Origin: JAICYJ01 sp035473255
Lineage (GTDB): Bacteria > Actinomycetota > Thermoleophilia > Gaiellales > JAICJC01
Direction: 5' to 3'
NCBI GenBank assembly: GCA_035473255.1
Contig: DATIOK010000068.1
Coordinates: forward strand, 1 to 64,000
Length of the DNA: 64,000 bases
The notes under the pieces were generated by a model. That model saw only the letters and a program-made list of their open reading frames with translations. It was not told the origin of the DNA and made no database searches. This document shows, in pieces, positions 8,233 to 15,235 of this stretch. A program made the position numbers and the translations under genes. How positions within the stretch are numbered: position 1 is the stretch's first letter; each line of letters starts with the position of its first letter.

Positions 8233-8726
8233 CGTCGAACCCTGTGACGATCGTGGGCGGGACTAGCGATTGTGACATATGACCCAAACTTGCCGGCTGA
8301 CCCTACCACCAACGTGCTCGCGCCGCCAGGGCTGACCCGGGCGGCTTCACACCGGGTTAGGATCACTCCGCCCAGCGGAGCGTGCTGGCCCTAAACCGTG
8401 CCGCGCATTGCTACCAGTTGCTACCCGACTGGACTTACCTGACCTGGTCCCAGCCTACCGAACATGGCCCCAGCAGGCGGTTCCTGCACCAGCAGGCGAT
8501 GCTGCATGGATGGTCGAACACCCTGTGGGTGGTGTCGATGGACACCTTGCTTCGCGACGATACCGCGGCGGTCGTGGGCTGGTCGTTCAGCTGGTGCTGC
8601 GAGTCTCGCCGGATCGCGTGCGGCTCCGCAGCGTCGAGTGAGGGTCAGCGGCTGCGGTGCGGTGACCTTTGCCGGATCGACACCGTGGTGCGATGATCTG
8701 CTCGGTCTACCGGGAGGAGCACCGGG
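8233..8726. other. Intergenic stretch with a small hairpin and one copy of a short repeat
   Basis: Open frames here look like shadows or chance frames. The stretch holds a perfect 6-bp hairpin CTCCGC-CCA-GCGGAG (8366-8380) and the first copy of a 17-base direct repeat (8608-8624). The second copy is at 8914-8930. Confidence 0.4.
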
Positions 8727-8882
8727 ATGGGAAGGTTGCGCGACCTCTTTCGGCGGTGGCAAGAGAAGCGCCGCGAGCGGCGACTCGCAGGCGCGGAAGC
8801 CCTGAAGTCCCTCCGCGACGAACCCGGCGCTGTGGGTACCCATAAACGCAGTGGCCACAGCAAGAAACCCGGGCCTTACTGA
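8727..8882 (+). CDS. Small basic protein (51 aa), unknown function
   Basis: This short frame has one of the best ribosome binding sites in the window: GGGAGGAG at 8712-8719, seven bases before ATG 8727. It translates to MGRLRDLFRRWQEKRRERRL followed by a helix-prone AGAEALKSLRDE and a basic tail ending KKPGPY. It is strongly positively charged and helical at the start, as in small nucleic-acid-binding or ribosome-associated peptides. No family is recognised and no neighbour is coupled. Support comes from the ribosome site and the clean stop, not from homology. Confidence 0.45.
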   Translation: MGRLRDLFRRWQEKRRERRLAGAEALKSLRDEPGAVGTHKRSGHSKKPGPY

Positions 8883-9096
8883 CTGCTGGCCGGCCCGCTG
8901 GGTGCGGCGAGTGCGCCGGATCGCGTGCGGGCGGCGGCCTAGCGTGCAGCTAGAAGTGGTTTAATCCAGGGGGCATCGCGGAGCGGGGCGTGGGTACCGT
9001 GGAACCCCAAGCGTGGGTCTCCGCGCGGGTGGTCCGGTTGTGGTGGGGAGGTCAACGGGGCGCGCGCAGGGGCATCAGGAATGGCCCCCGGTCAGC

Positions 9097-9372
9097 TTAC
9101 GCGGCGGTTGACCCACCGCTTTCCTCGGCCCACATCCGCGCGAGCTGGCGCAGCTCGTCCTCGTCCCAGCCACGTGTCGCGGCCTCGTGGAACATCGCGT
9201 GGAACTCCGTCGAGTCCATCGTCGGCACCTTGTCGTGAACCCACTTCTGGCTGAACCGCTGCGGGACGTCGAAGATTGCCACCCGGCGACTGTAGATCAC
9301 CAAGAGGCTCGCTGCACTTCCTCCCGCGGCCGGCCGCCGATCGAACATCAAACTTCCAGTTTTAGGTCGCAT
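9097..9372 (-). CDS. Hypothetical protein downstream of the cyclase fusion
   Basis: The 91-residue frame starts at ATG 9372, only three bases after the stop of the cyclase gene on the same strand, so co-transcription is likely. An internal ATG at 9348 would remove eight residues. The second half reads like a helical, acidic segment (MFHEAATRGWDEDELRQLAR), while the first half is basic and proline/alanine-rich. I do not recognise it. It could be a real small partner or a chance frame. Confidence 0.4.
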   Translation of the reverse strand: MRPKTGSLMFDRRPAAGGSAASLLVIYSRRVAIFDVPQRFSQKWVHDKVPTMDSTEFHAMFHEAATRGWDEDELRQLARMWAEESGGSTAA

Positions 9373-9375
9373 CGG

Positions 9376-10731
9376 TCAGCTAGCGCTGAACAGGCGCCAG
9401 CGGTCAGGCACGCCTTTGAGATCGTGTTCGCCTGCCGATTCGAAGGTGAAGCCGCTGCCGGCGACGAGGTCTTTGACGGTCTGGGAGACGAACACCTGGG
9501 ACGGCTCGGCAAGTGCTGAGATACGCGCGCCGGTAGTGACGGCGATGCCGGCATACTTGCCGTCGATCAGCTCGCACTCACCGGTGTGGACGCCGGCGCG
9601 GATCTCGATGCCGAGTTCGTGGACGCGGTCTCGGATCTCCAGGGCGCAGTGGATTGCGCGGGCGGGGCCGTCGAAGGTGGCGTAGAAGCCGTCGCCAGCG
9701 GTGTCATTCTCGACGCCACGCCAACCGCCTAGCGCCTCGCGGACGATCGCGTGATGGTGCTCGACCAGATCTTTCCAATCGTGATCGCCGAGGCGTGCTT
9801 GATGGTCAGTGGAGCCGACGATGTCGGTGAACAGCACCGTGGAGAGGATCGTGTCCATGGCGGAGCGTCTTGGCTCGATTCCAACGAACCGCTGGATGGC
9901 TTCAAGGCGTGGGCGGGCGTAGCGTTCGCGCTGTTCGCGGCCGGATGGCCACTCGCCGCCGGGGAAGACCTTGACCTCGGCGTGCGGTATCAGGGTAGCC
10001 ACATACTCGGCGGCTTCGGTGTTCTTCCACTCGCCCTCACCTGTGATCAGGAGCGTGGGCGCTTGAACGGACGCGAGCACGCCTCGCACGTCTGAGTCCC
10101 ACCAGATCCGAGTTAGCTCGGCGGCGACGTCGGGGCTACAGGTGTGCCGACTCAGACTCGCCAACGCACGCAACTCCTCCCCGGAGGGCATGGGGAGACG
10201 GTTTCGCGAGTGGAACTCCTCGGCCCACGATCGTGCGTACTCGACCGTGCCCCAGTGCTTGAGCCTCTCCAGCTCCTGAGCCGCATCGTCCTGGCTCAGG
10301 GCCCACGGATAGTCGGGCGCGTTGATCGTGCGCGGCAATGGATTCCACTTTACCAATGCGCGGACTCGATCAGGATCGCTACCGGCAAGCAGCACGCACG
10401 GACACAGGCTTGCAAACTTTCCCCCGAGCACGGCACTCCGCGATCCAGCCGCGTCAAGCACGGCGCGCAGATCCGCCGCTCGCGTCTCTAGATTTGGGGC
10501 TGCGACATTCCTGCTCGACAGACCGGCAGCTCGCCGATCGTGCAGGATCACTCGGGCAAACGACGCCAGGCCTTCAAACCACGTGGATTCCCAGGGAAGA
10601 CCCCAAACCAGATCGATGTCCCCCAGATGGCCGAGCTGCCAGGCGATATCAACCGGCCCATCACCCACCACCTGGTAGGCGATATACGCGCCGTCTCGGG
10701 TCTTCACATACTGAGGTTCGGGAACGTCCAC
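9376..10731 (-). CDS. Alpha/beta-hydrolase-like domain fused to a class III adenylate/guanylate cyclase
   Basis: The 451-residue protein has an N-terminal alpha/beta-hydrolase-like domain (about 1-285) and a class III nucleotide cyclase catalytic domain (about 295-451). The cyclase part keeps the metal aspartate D303 (VLFTDIVGST), D347 in AGDGFYATFDGP, and the usual RAGVHTGECE and SQTVKDLVAGSG segments. In the hydrolase part the nucleophile elbow reads VLGGKFAS, with K105 where a serine is expected, so that domain is probably a sensor. GTG 10731 was chosen because the following VPEPQYVKTRDGAYIAYQV matches the usual N-terminus and TAGGCT lies 11 bases upstream. Likely a cytoplasmic signalling enzyme. 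Confidence 0.85.
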   Translation of the reverse strand: MDVPEPQYVKTRDGAYIAYQVVGDGPVDIAWQLGHLGDIDLVWGLPWESTWFEGLASFARVILHDRRAAGLSSRNVAAPNLETRAADLRAVLDAAGSRSAVLGGKFASLCPCVLLAGSDPDRVRALVKWNPLPRTINAPDYPWALSQDDAAQELERLKHWGTVEYARSWAEEFHSRNRLPMPSGEELRALASLSRHTCSPDVAAELTRIWWDSDVRGVLASVQAPTLLITGEGEWKNTEAAEYVATLIPHAEVKVFPGGEWPSGREQRERYARPRLEAIQRFVGIEPRRSAMDTILSTVLFTDIVGSTDHQARLGDHDWKDLVEHHHAIVREALGGWRGVENDTAGDGFYATFDGPARAIHCALEIRDRVHELGIEIRAGVHTGECELIDGKYAGIAVTTGARISALAEPSQVFVSQTVKDLVAGSGFTFESAGEHDLKGVPDRWRLFSAS

Positions 10732-10742
10732 AGCAGACGCCG

Positions 10743-10748
10743 AGCCTA
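10743..10748 (-). promoter_or_regulatory. Predicted -10 element for the cyclase fusion gene
   Basis: TAGGCT on the minus strand lies 11 bases before the chosen GTG, giving a leader of only about four bases. Confidence 0.35.
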
Positions 10749-10791
10749 CGCCGCGTGGCACCGACAGGACGTTCCCCTCAGGTTCGCGTGT

Positions 10792-10968
10792 CTAGGACGA
10801 CCGCAGCACGGCGCGGATCATCGGCACCGTGTACCCGGTTACGCGCGCGATCTCCTCGTCCGTCTTGCCGGCACGCTGGGCGATCACGATGGCGTTGGCG
10901 AACGCAAGCCGCGCCGTCGCATACGCGACCGACGAGCGGAGCAGCTCCTGGCGCTGCTGGTCGTTCAT
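10792..10968 (-). CDS. Small helix-turn-helix-like protein (58 aa)
   Basis: This frame begins MNDQQRQELLRSSVAYATAR, followed by a helix (LAFANAIVIAQRAG) and then KTDEEIARVTGYTVPMIRAV. The last part has the spacing of a helix-turn-helix: a helix starting DEEIA, a glycine turn, then a recognition-like helix. It may bind DNA as a small regulator. ATG 10968 is eight bases from the divergent start of the peptidase E remnant at 10977. No clear ribosome site or TANNNT box is seen, so support is composition and fold only. Confidence 0.5.
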   Translation of the reverse strand: MNDQQRQELLRSSVAYATARLAFANAIVIAQRAGKTDEEIARVTGYTVPMIRAVLRSS

Positions 10969-10976
10969 CACGCATC

Positions 10977-11144
10977 GTGAGGTTTCGGCTCACTTCCGCC
11001 GGCATCAAGAACCCACGTATCCACGACGCCCTGGCCGACCCCCTGGGCAAACCGATTGCCGAGTGTGACGCCCTCTCGGTGGTCGACGGCACCGTCGAGG
11101 TCGTCTCCGAGGCTCACAGGAAGCTGTTCACCCCTGAGCGCTAG
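10977..11144 (+). pseudogene. Internally deleted peptidase E (S51 family) remnant
   Basis: From GTG 10977 the frame reads FRLTSAGIKNPRIHDALADP then LGKPIAECDAL, matching the start of actinobacterial S51 peptidase E / type 1 glutamine-amidotransferase-like proteins. After 33 residues it jumps directly to VVDGTVEVVSEAHRKLFTPE, which resembles the carboxy-terminal end of the same family. A full gene is about 220-240 residues, so roughly 180 residues, including the catalytic serine and histidine region, are missing with the frame preserved. The 55-residue product cannot be an active peptidase. The family match is from memory of the motifs. Confidence 0.55.
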
Positions 11145-11294
11145 GTGGTGGTATGTGGCCGGTAGACGGAAACGGCCGTGGCCCGATGACAGCGGCGACA
11201 GACAAGCAGTCTGGTCGCCTTGCGGAACCCCGGGCATCGTGGATTCGAGCATTTACGATCGGTCTTGAACACGGGTCGGCACCTGCTTCCTGGT

Positions 11295-11654
11295 CTAGAG
11301 CGTGAACCGGTACACCGGTGGTGTCGAGTTCCCCTCGACACCCTGACCGGCGGCGCACGTGACGACGTCATGGGCGATGTCAAGCAGTTTGCGATTCGTG
11401 TGCTTTGAGACGAACACCAGCCGCGCCAGTGCTTCGTCCGTACCGCAGGCGTGGTGGGCGGCGACGATCAGCTTGGCATCCTCGATCACCACCCCGCAGC
11501 GAAGTGGATCACCGAGCGCCTGGGCTCGGGCGAGCGCGCTGGCGACGCCGATACCGCCGCGCCACGCCTGGTCAAGGAGCCTGTCGGAGGCCAACAGCTT
11601 CGCATCGATCACATCAAAGTCCCCTTCCAAATGCGCTTTGGAGCGGGACGGCAC
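11295..11654 (-). CDS. Hypothetical protein (119 aa)
   Basis: Starts at GTG 11654 with no obvious ribosome site or TANNNT box. The middle looks like a mixed alpha/beta soluble protein (FDVIDAKLLASDRLLDQAWR, GVVIEDAKLIVAAHHACG, ALARLVFVSKHTNRKLLDIA) with two cysteines near CG and TCAAG. I recognise no family. The hydrophobic patterning is better than in most shadow frames of this window, which is the main support. Confidence 0.4.
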   Translation of the reverse strand: MPSRSKAHLEGDFDVIDAKLLASDRLLDQAWRGGIGVASALARAQALGDPLRCGVVIEDAKLIVAAHHACGTDEALARLVFVSKHTNRKLLDIAHDVVTCAAGQGVEGNSTPPVYRFTL

Positions 11655-11723
11655 AACGGCCTAGGAGTGATCCGCGATGTCGCCTCGTGGACCCGCAGTG
11701 TACTCCTGCGTGGGCATGGATGA

Positions 11724-12026
11724 TCAAAGCGCCGGATCCGCCGGCGCGTTCGGCGAGCGGATCAGCCGCCAGACGGCACCCGGCGACCGTCGCCATCCGA
11801 CGCTCTTGGCCACCTGGATCGTCTGAGCCCCCGCGACCGCCACACCGATCAGCCCGACCACGACCTGGATCCCCCAGATCACGGCGCGGATGCGGTCGGC
11901 CTGGCTGCTCGACGGAGCGGTCAGCCAGATGGTGACCTGCGCGATCGGCAGCCAGGAGGCAACCACGAGGCAGACGCCGAATCGGATGCGAAGCGCACGG
12001 GCCCGCGGGTTCTCGATCGGTTCCAC
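11724..12026 (-). CDS. Small two-helix membrane protein (100 aa)
   Basis: Two transmembrane helices are clear: FGVCLVVASWLPIAQVTIWL (about 16-35) and AVIWGIQVVVGLIGVAVAGA (about 48-67), with a basic N-terminus and an arginine-rich cytoplasmic end. Start GTG 12026 has TACGCT eight bases upstream and no Shine-Dalgarno sequence, so a leaderless mRNA is predicted. No family is recognised. A small integral membrane protein is all that can be said. Confidence 0.6.
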   Translation of the reverse strand: MEPIENPRARALRIRFGVCLVVASWLPIAQVTIWLTAPSSSQADRIRAVIWGIQVVVGLIGVAVAGAQTIQVAKSVGWRRSPGAVWRLIRSPNAPADPAL

Positions 12027-12034
12027 GGCCAGTC

Positions 12035-12040
12035 AGCGTA
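12035..12040 (-). promoter_or_regulatory. Predicted -10 element (leaderless) for the 11724-12026 gene
   Basis: TACGCT on the minus strand ends eight bases before the GTG start at 12026. Confidence 0.45.
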
Positions 12041-12061
12041 CCGCATCGGGCTGCGCGTCTC

Positions 12062-12844
12062 CTAGCAGGCCTGGTGCAGGTGATAGCCGGGGAAGCGCCG
12101 GTGCGCGGCCGCCCACGTGCGGAAGTGCTTGAGGTATCTGGCGCTGAGCTCGCGCCAGGCGCTGTCATCGGCGCAGTAGATGGTGCTGGCCGTGCCGAAG
12201 CTGGAGGCGTAGTAGCCGCCCGTGTTCGAGCCGCCAGCGGGCGCGGACGGGCCGCCGGCGGCGGTGGGGCTGCCGCCCACGTAGCGCCGGTACGCGGCCA
12301 CCCAGTCTCGCGCCTCGATGCGCTGCGCTTTGCGCAGCGCGAGCCGCCCTGAGCAGACCAGCTCATGCAGCCGGTTCTCGAGCACATCCTTGGTGTGGGC
12401 GCCCCACCGGCCGGCGTAGGGCTCGGGCCACAGGTTCGCGATCGCGTTCGACCCGCCGATCTCGAGGGACACGAGGTGATCGACCTCGTGGGCATACGGG
12501 GCGTGCACGACCCCGTAGCGATCGTAGACTGCGGTCGCCTCCGCCTGCGGGACGTTTCGCACCGACGCCGAGTAGCCTGACACGCAGATCCGCGCCTTGC
12601 CCACGGCGAACTCCGCCCCTGGCGTCAGATGGCGGCGTGGCACGTCCACAGCCGGCACGCCGCCCCGCCGCGTTGCGGCCGGCGGGTGCGCGTGGTGGTG
12701 CGGGTGGTGGTGGGCATGGCGCTGGCGGGCAGCGGTCGGGTTCGAGATCGCCCCGCTCTGCCGGGAGGACGCCGGCTGCGCGACGCCGGTGGAGGTGCAG
12801 CCCGCGGTCACCAGCATCAACACTGCGGCCGCCCGGTACCTCAC
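12062..12844 (-). CDS. Putative lipoprotein with an HNH-nuclease-like motif and a histidine-rich tract
   Basis: The 260-residue product starts with a lipoprotein signal (RYRAAAVLMLVTAGC, lipid cysteine C16). A histidine-rich stretch (about 43-53) may bind metal. The core holds HEVDHLVSLEIGGSNAIANLWP (shared D-H, GG-N and NLWP pattern at about 119-140), which resembles the beta-beta-alpha metal finger of HNH endonucleases found in secreted nuclease-like proteins. A glycine/serine linker leads to a carboxy-terminal domain with two cysteines (YCADDSAW and the final HQAC). A secreted, membrane-anchored nuclease is possible but unproven. GTG 12844 overlaps the stop of a 12-codon upstream frame by GTGA. 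Divergent from the GNAT at 12916. Confidence 0.75.
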   Translation of the reverse strand: MRYRAAAVLMLVTAGCTSTGVAQPASSRQSGAISNPTAARQRHAHHHPHHHAHPPAATRRGGVPAVDVPRRHLTPGAEFAVGKARICVSGYSASVRNVPQAEATAVYDRYGVVHAPYAHEVDHLVSLEIGGSNAIANLWPEPYAGRWGAHTKDVLENRLHELVCSGRLALRKAQRIEARDWVAAYRRYVGGSPTAAGGPSAPAGGSNTGGYYASSFGTASTIYCADDSAWRELSARYLKHFRTWAAAHRRFPGYHLHQAC

Positions 12845-12876
12845 GGGTGCGCCGTCCGCTGGGCGATATCGGCCAT
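12841..12876 (-). CDS. Possible leaderless upstream peptide (11 aa) coupled to the lipoprotein gene
   Basis: An ATG at 12876 follows TACGAT by six bases, as at other leaderless starts here. It encodes MADIAQRTAHP and stops at a TGA that overlaps the lipoprotein GTG (GTGA). The lipoprotein frame has no other start upstream, so its translation may depend on reading this short frame. Confidence 0.45.
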   Translation of the reverse strand: MADIAQRTAHP

Positions 12877-12882
12877 GGGCGA

Positions 12883-12888
12883 ATCGTA
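12883..12888 (-). promoter_or_regulatory. Predicted -10 element upstream of the leader peptide and lipoprotein
   Basis: TACGAT on the minus strand ends six bases before ATG 12876. The divergent GNAT box (12902-12907) is only 13 bases away, so the two promoters almost touch. Confidence 0.5.
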
Positions 12889-12901
12889 GGCGTACCGGTG
12901 C

Positions 12902-12907
12902 TAGCCT
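12902..12907 (+). promoter_or_regulatory. Predicted -10 element (leaderless) for the 12916 GNAT gene
   Basis: TAGCCT ends eight bases before ATG 12916, with no Shine-Dalgarno sequence between. Confidence 0.45.
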
Positions 12908-12915
12908 GGCCGCCC

Positions 12916-13335
12916 ATGCGACGCGAGATCCAGCCCGGCTACGAGCTTGACGACGACCGCGAGCGCATCGACGTGGCCGCGGTGCACCGGTTCCTCTCGG
13001 AGGAGGCGTACTGGGCGCTGGGCCGGCCCTTCGACACGGTGGCGCTGCTGGTGCGCAACTCCTACCGCGTGCTCGGCCTGTATCACGACGATGCCCTGGT
13101 CGGCTACTGCCGGGCCGTCTCCGACGGCGCCGTCCACGCATACCTGGCCGACGTCTACGTGCTCGAGCAGCACCGCGGCAGGGGGTTGGGCGAAGCGATG
13201 GTGCGGGAGATGGTGGATTCCGGCGAGTTGGCCAACGCCCGCTGGATGCTGCACACCGGTGACATGCAGCCGCTGTACCGGAAGCTCGGATTCGGAGCCG
13301 CCAGCGAGCGGGCCATGGAACGCCCGTCCCGCTGA
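12916..13335 (+). CDS. GNAT family N-acetyltransferase
   Basis: A 139-residue single-domain acetyltransferase. The acetyl-CoA loop is in LADVYVLEQHRGRGLGEAMV (H-GRGLG), preceded by the strand LVGYCRAVSDGAVHAYLADV, and the fold closes with the MQPLYRKLGF motif. The entry segment RIDVAAVHRFLSEEAYWALG resembles the small E. coli-type YhhY/PhnO-like acetyltransferases. The substrate is unknown. It starts leaderless at ATG 12916. It converges on the 13342-14301 gene with six bases between the stop codons. Confidence 0.88.
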   Translation: MRREIQPGYELDDDRERIDVAAVHRFLSEEAYWALGRPFDTVALLVRNSYRVLGLYHDDALVGYCRAVSDGAVHAYLADVYVLEQHRGRGLGEAMVREMVDSGELANARWMLHTGDMQPLYRKLGFGAASERAMERPSR

Positions 13336-13341
13336 ATCAGC

Positions 13342-14301
13342 TCAGCGCAGGAGGATCTTTCCGTGGTGGCCTTTCACGGTCTTCGAACCGCCGGCGAGTC
13401 GTGAGGCCAACCGGCCGAGGGTGTGGGTTCTGCTGCCGGTGTTGACCACGACCATCCCGTGCTTGAACGTGCGGGTGATGATCGCGCCGTTGACCCTCAT
13501 CTTGGCCGTTGGCTTGCCCAGCTTGCCCGCGCGGTTGAAGAAGTTCCACCACTTGCCGGCCTGCTGATCCGTGCCGACGCTGATGCGGTCGCCCGCGCCG
13601 TACCCCGAAAGGAACAGCGTGAAGCCGTAGCGAGCGCCACTCTCGGTGCCGAGCTTGGCGAAGCAGAGGCACTTGGTATGGCGCAGCACGTCCAGGGAGC
13701 GAGACGCGGACACGCGAGCGAACATCTCGTAAGCGACCATGTAGTTGGCGCCGCGGGCGGCGATCAGGTTGTTGGCGGCCACGCCCCACTTGCTTGAGGC
13801 CTTGTCCACGTAGCTGGCGAGACCTAGCGTCTGCTGCGTCCACCCGTTCAGGCTGACGTTCGGGTGCAGATTGGTGCGGGAGTAGCCGTCGCTGCCCATC
13901 GCGTCCAGGAAGCAGAACGAAGGGCTGCCCTGGCAGTTCTTCACGACCTGCTTGCGCCAACCGGCGCTGGCCGGATTCATCACGTAGAAGCCCCGCGCCT
14001 TGTCACGGACTCGGGCGCCACCCGCCGTGTGCATGTACCACGACTCCGGGTACGTGCCGATCCGCGAGCGGGTGCCTTTGGTATAGAGCCCGGTGTGGGC
14101 GGAGCGGTAGCCCCTCTTCAGCTGCGCTTTCTGGATCGTGATGGTCGGGAAGTGCGACCGGACGAAGGATGGGGAAGGCGCAACCCTGGGATGGAGGTGC
14201 AGTGGTGCGTACAGCCTGTCGAGCACGTTCGCTTGGGCTGCAGCCGGAGCCGCCGCGAGAACCGATATGGCCGTGATCGCGATCAACAGGCGTGAACGCA
14301 T
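13342..14301 (-). CDS. Secreted putative glycoside hydrolase (GHL15-like)
   Basis: The 319-residue product has a Sec signal peptide (RSRLLIAITAISVLAAAPAA, cleavage probably near AQA). The mature part contains SWYMHTAGGARVRDKARGFY, WRKQVVKNCQGSPSFC and FLDAMGSDGYSR. The strand-plus-acid pattern FLDAMG is typical of TIM-barrel glycosidase-like families such as GHL15. Later segments (ANYMVAYEMFARV, KCLCFAKLG) continue the barrel pattern. It probably acts outside the cell on a polysaccharide, but the family match is by motif memory only. ATG 14301 has AAGGAG ten bases upstream. Confidence 0.65.
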   Translation of the reverse strand: MRSRLLIAITAISVLAAAPAAAQANVLDRLYAPLHLHPRVAPSPSFVRSHFPTITIQKAQLKRGYRSAHTGLYTKGTRSRIGTYPESWYMHTAGGARVRDKARGFYVMNPASAGWRKQVVKNCQGSPSFCFLDAMGSDGYSRTNLHPNVSLNGWTQQTLGLASYVDKASSKWGVAANNLIAARGANYMVAYEMFARVSASRSLDVLRHTKCLCFAKLGTESGARYGFTLFLSGYGAGDRISVGTDQQAGKWWNFFNRAGKLGKPTAKMRVNGAIITRTFKHGMVVVNTGSRTHTLGRLASRLAGGSKTVKGHHGKILLR

Positions 14302-14560
14302 GAGCAACAATCTCCTTGGCTTTGGTCGGGGCGCAACGCTGGTACCCGGTTGCGAATGTGAAGCCTCGGAAGCTCACGGTAAATGGTCACGGTAAGGGGT
14401 ATGAATGCCTGATGTACGCGACCCGTAAAGATTCAGCCAAGAGCGTGAGGGCGCGATCATCAACGCGGGCGCGAGCGACGCCCGTCCAGACTCGGCTACG
14501 CTACGCGGTGGCTGGGCTCTGCTTTGTGGTGCAGATGCTCTTGTCGACTTGCAAGCTGTC

Positions 14561-15208
14561 ATGTACATCCGTGCTGGAGACGTGGGCGACTCTCGTTCCA
14601 GATCCCTGCTTTGCGCGGCGGCTGTGGTCGTCGGCCTGCTGCTATCCGGATGCGCGAGTTCCTCGAGCAGCGGTGGTAGCTCGAGCGCTGCCCCGTCACC
14701 CAGCGGCGGTCAGACCGGCACCTACACGCCGGCCAGCGGCACCACCCAGAGCGGCGTCCTGTTCCCCGTCTACACGAACACGACGGCCGGCTACTCGTTC
14801 GAGTACCCGGGCGGCTGGCGAGTCATCGAGAAGGGCAGTGGCGTTCGGATCTCACGCTTCGGTAACGCCGTCACCGTTGTGGTTCGGCCGCGCCAGCAGG
14901 CACCGTCCTCCAAGGACTACCAGAAGCAGCTCGAGGCCATGCTGCGGCGGCATGACGACAAGATCATCTCCAAGATCGTTCGGCCTGCCGGCGTGATCAA
15001 GGTCGGCAATGACAACGTGACGATGGCGGTGATCGAGCAGGTGCGGCCGACGGGGCCCGCGGCGGATGCGCCCAAGGACACGCTGGTCGTCAACCGCTAC
15101 CTGTTCTGGAAAGACGGCAAGCTCCTGCTGCTCTCGATGAGCTCGGTGAAGGGCGTCGACAACAGCGACGCCTGGAACCTGATGGCCAACTCCTTCAAGT
15201 GGAACTGA
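14561..15208 (+). CDS. Lipoprotein with a PsbP/DUF1795-like domain
   Basis: The signal sequence ends in the lipobox LLLSGC, followed by a serine/glycine-rich tether (ASSSSSGGSSSAAPSPSGGQ). The folded part starts with the YSFEYPGGWRVIEKGSGV entry seen in PsbP-like and DUF1795 proteins, and continues with alternating strands to KLLLLSMSSV and a final DAWNLMANSFKW helix. It is probably tethered outside the membrane, with no known catalytic role. ATG 14561 is used; GTG 14582 would leave a more compact signal peptide and is a good alternative. The O-methyltransferase promoter follows immediately. Confidence 0.75.
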   Translation: MYIRAGDVGDSRSRSLLCAAAVVVGLLLSGCASSSSSGGSSSAAPSPSGGQTGTYTPASGTTQSGVLFPVYTNTTAGYSFEYPGGWRVIEKGSGVRISRFGNAVTVVVRPRQQAPSSKDYQKQLEAMLRRHDDKIISKIVRPAGVIKVGNDNVTMAVIEQVRPTGPAADAPKDTLVVNRYLFWKDGKLLLLSMSSVKGVDNSDAWNLMANSFKWN

Positions 15209-15222
15209 GCCGGCAGAGCCGC

Positions 15223-15228
15223 TAGGCT
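15223..15228 (+). promoter_or_regulatory. Predicted -10 element (leaderless) for the O-methyltransferase gene
   Basis: TAGGCT ends seven bases before GTG 15236. Confidence 0.45.
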
Positions 15229-15235
15229 CGGCCGC

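Noticed and set aside
8382..8696. Plus-strand frame of 104 residues after the GNAT gene
   Set aside because: Tryptophan/cysteine/serine-rich translation without fold pattern, no ribosome site or promoter; overlapping frames look equally random.
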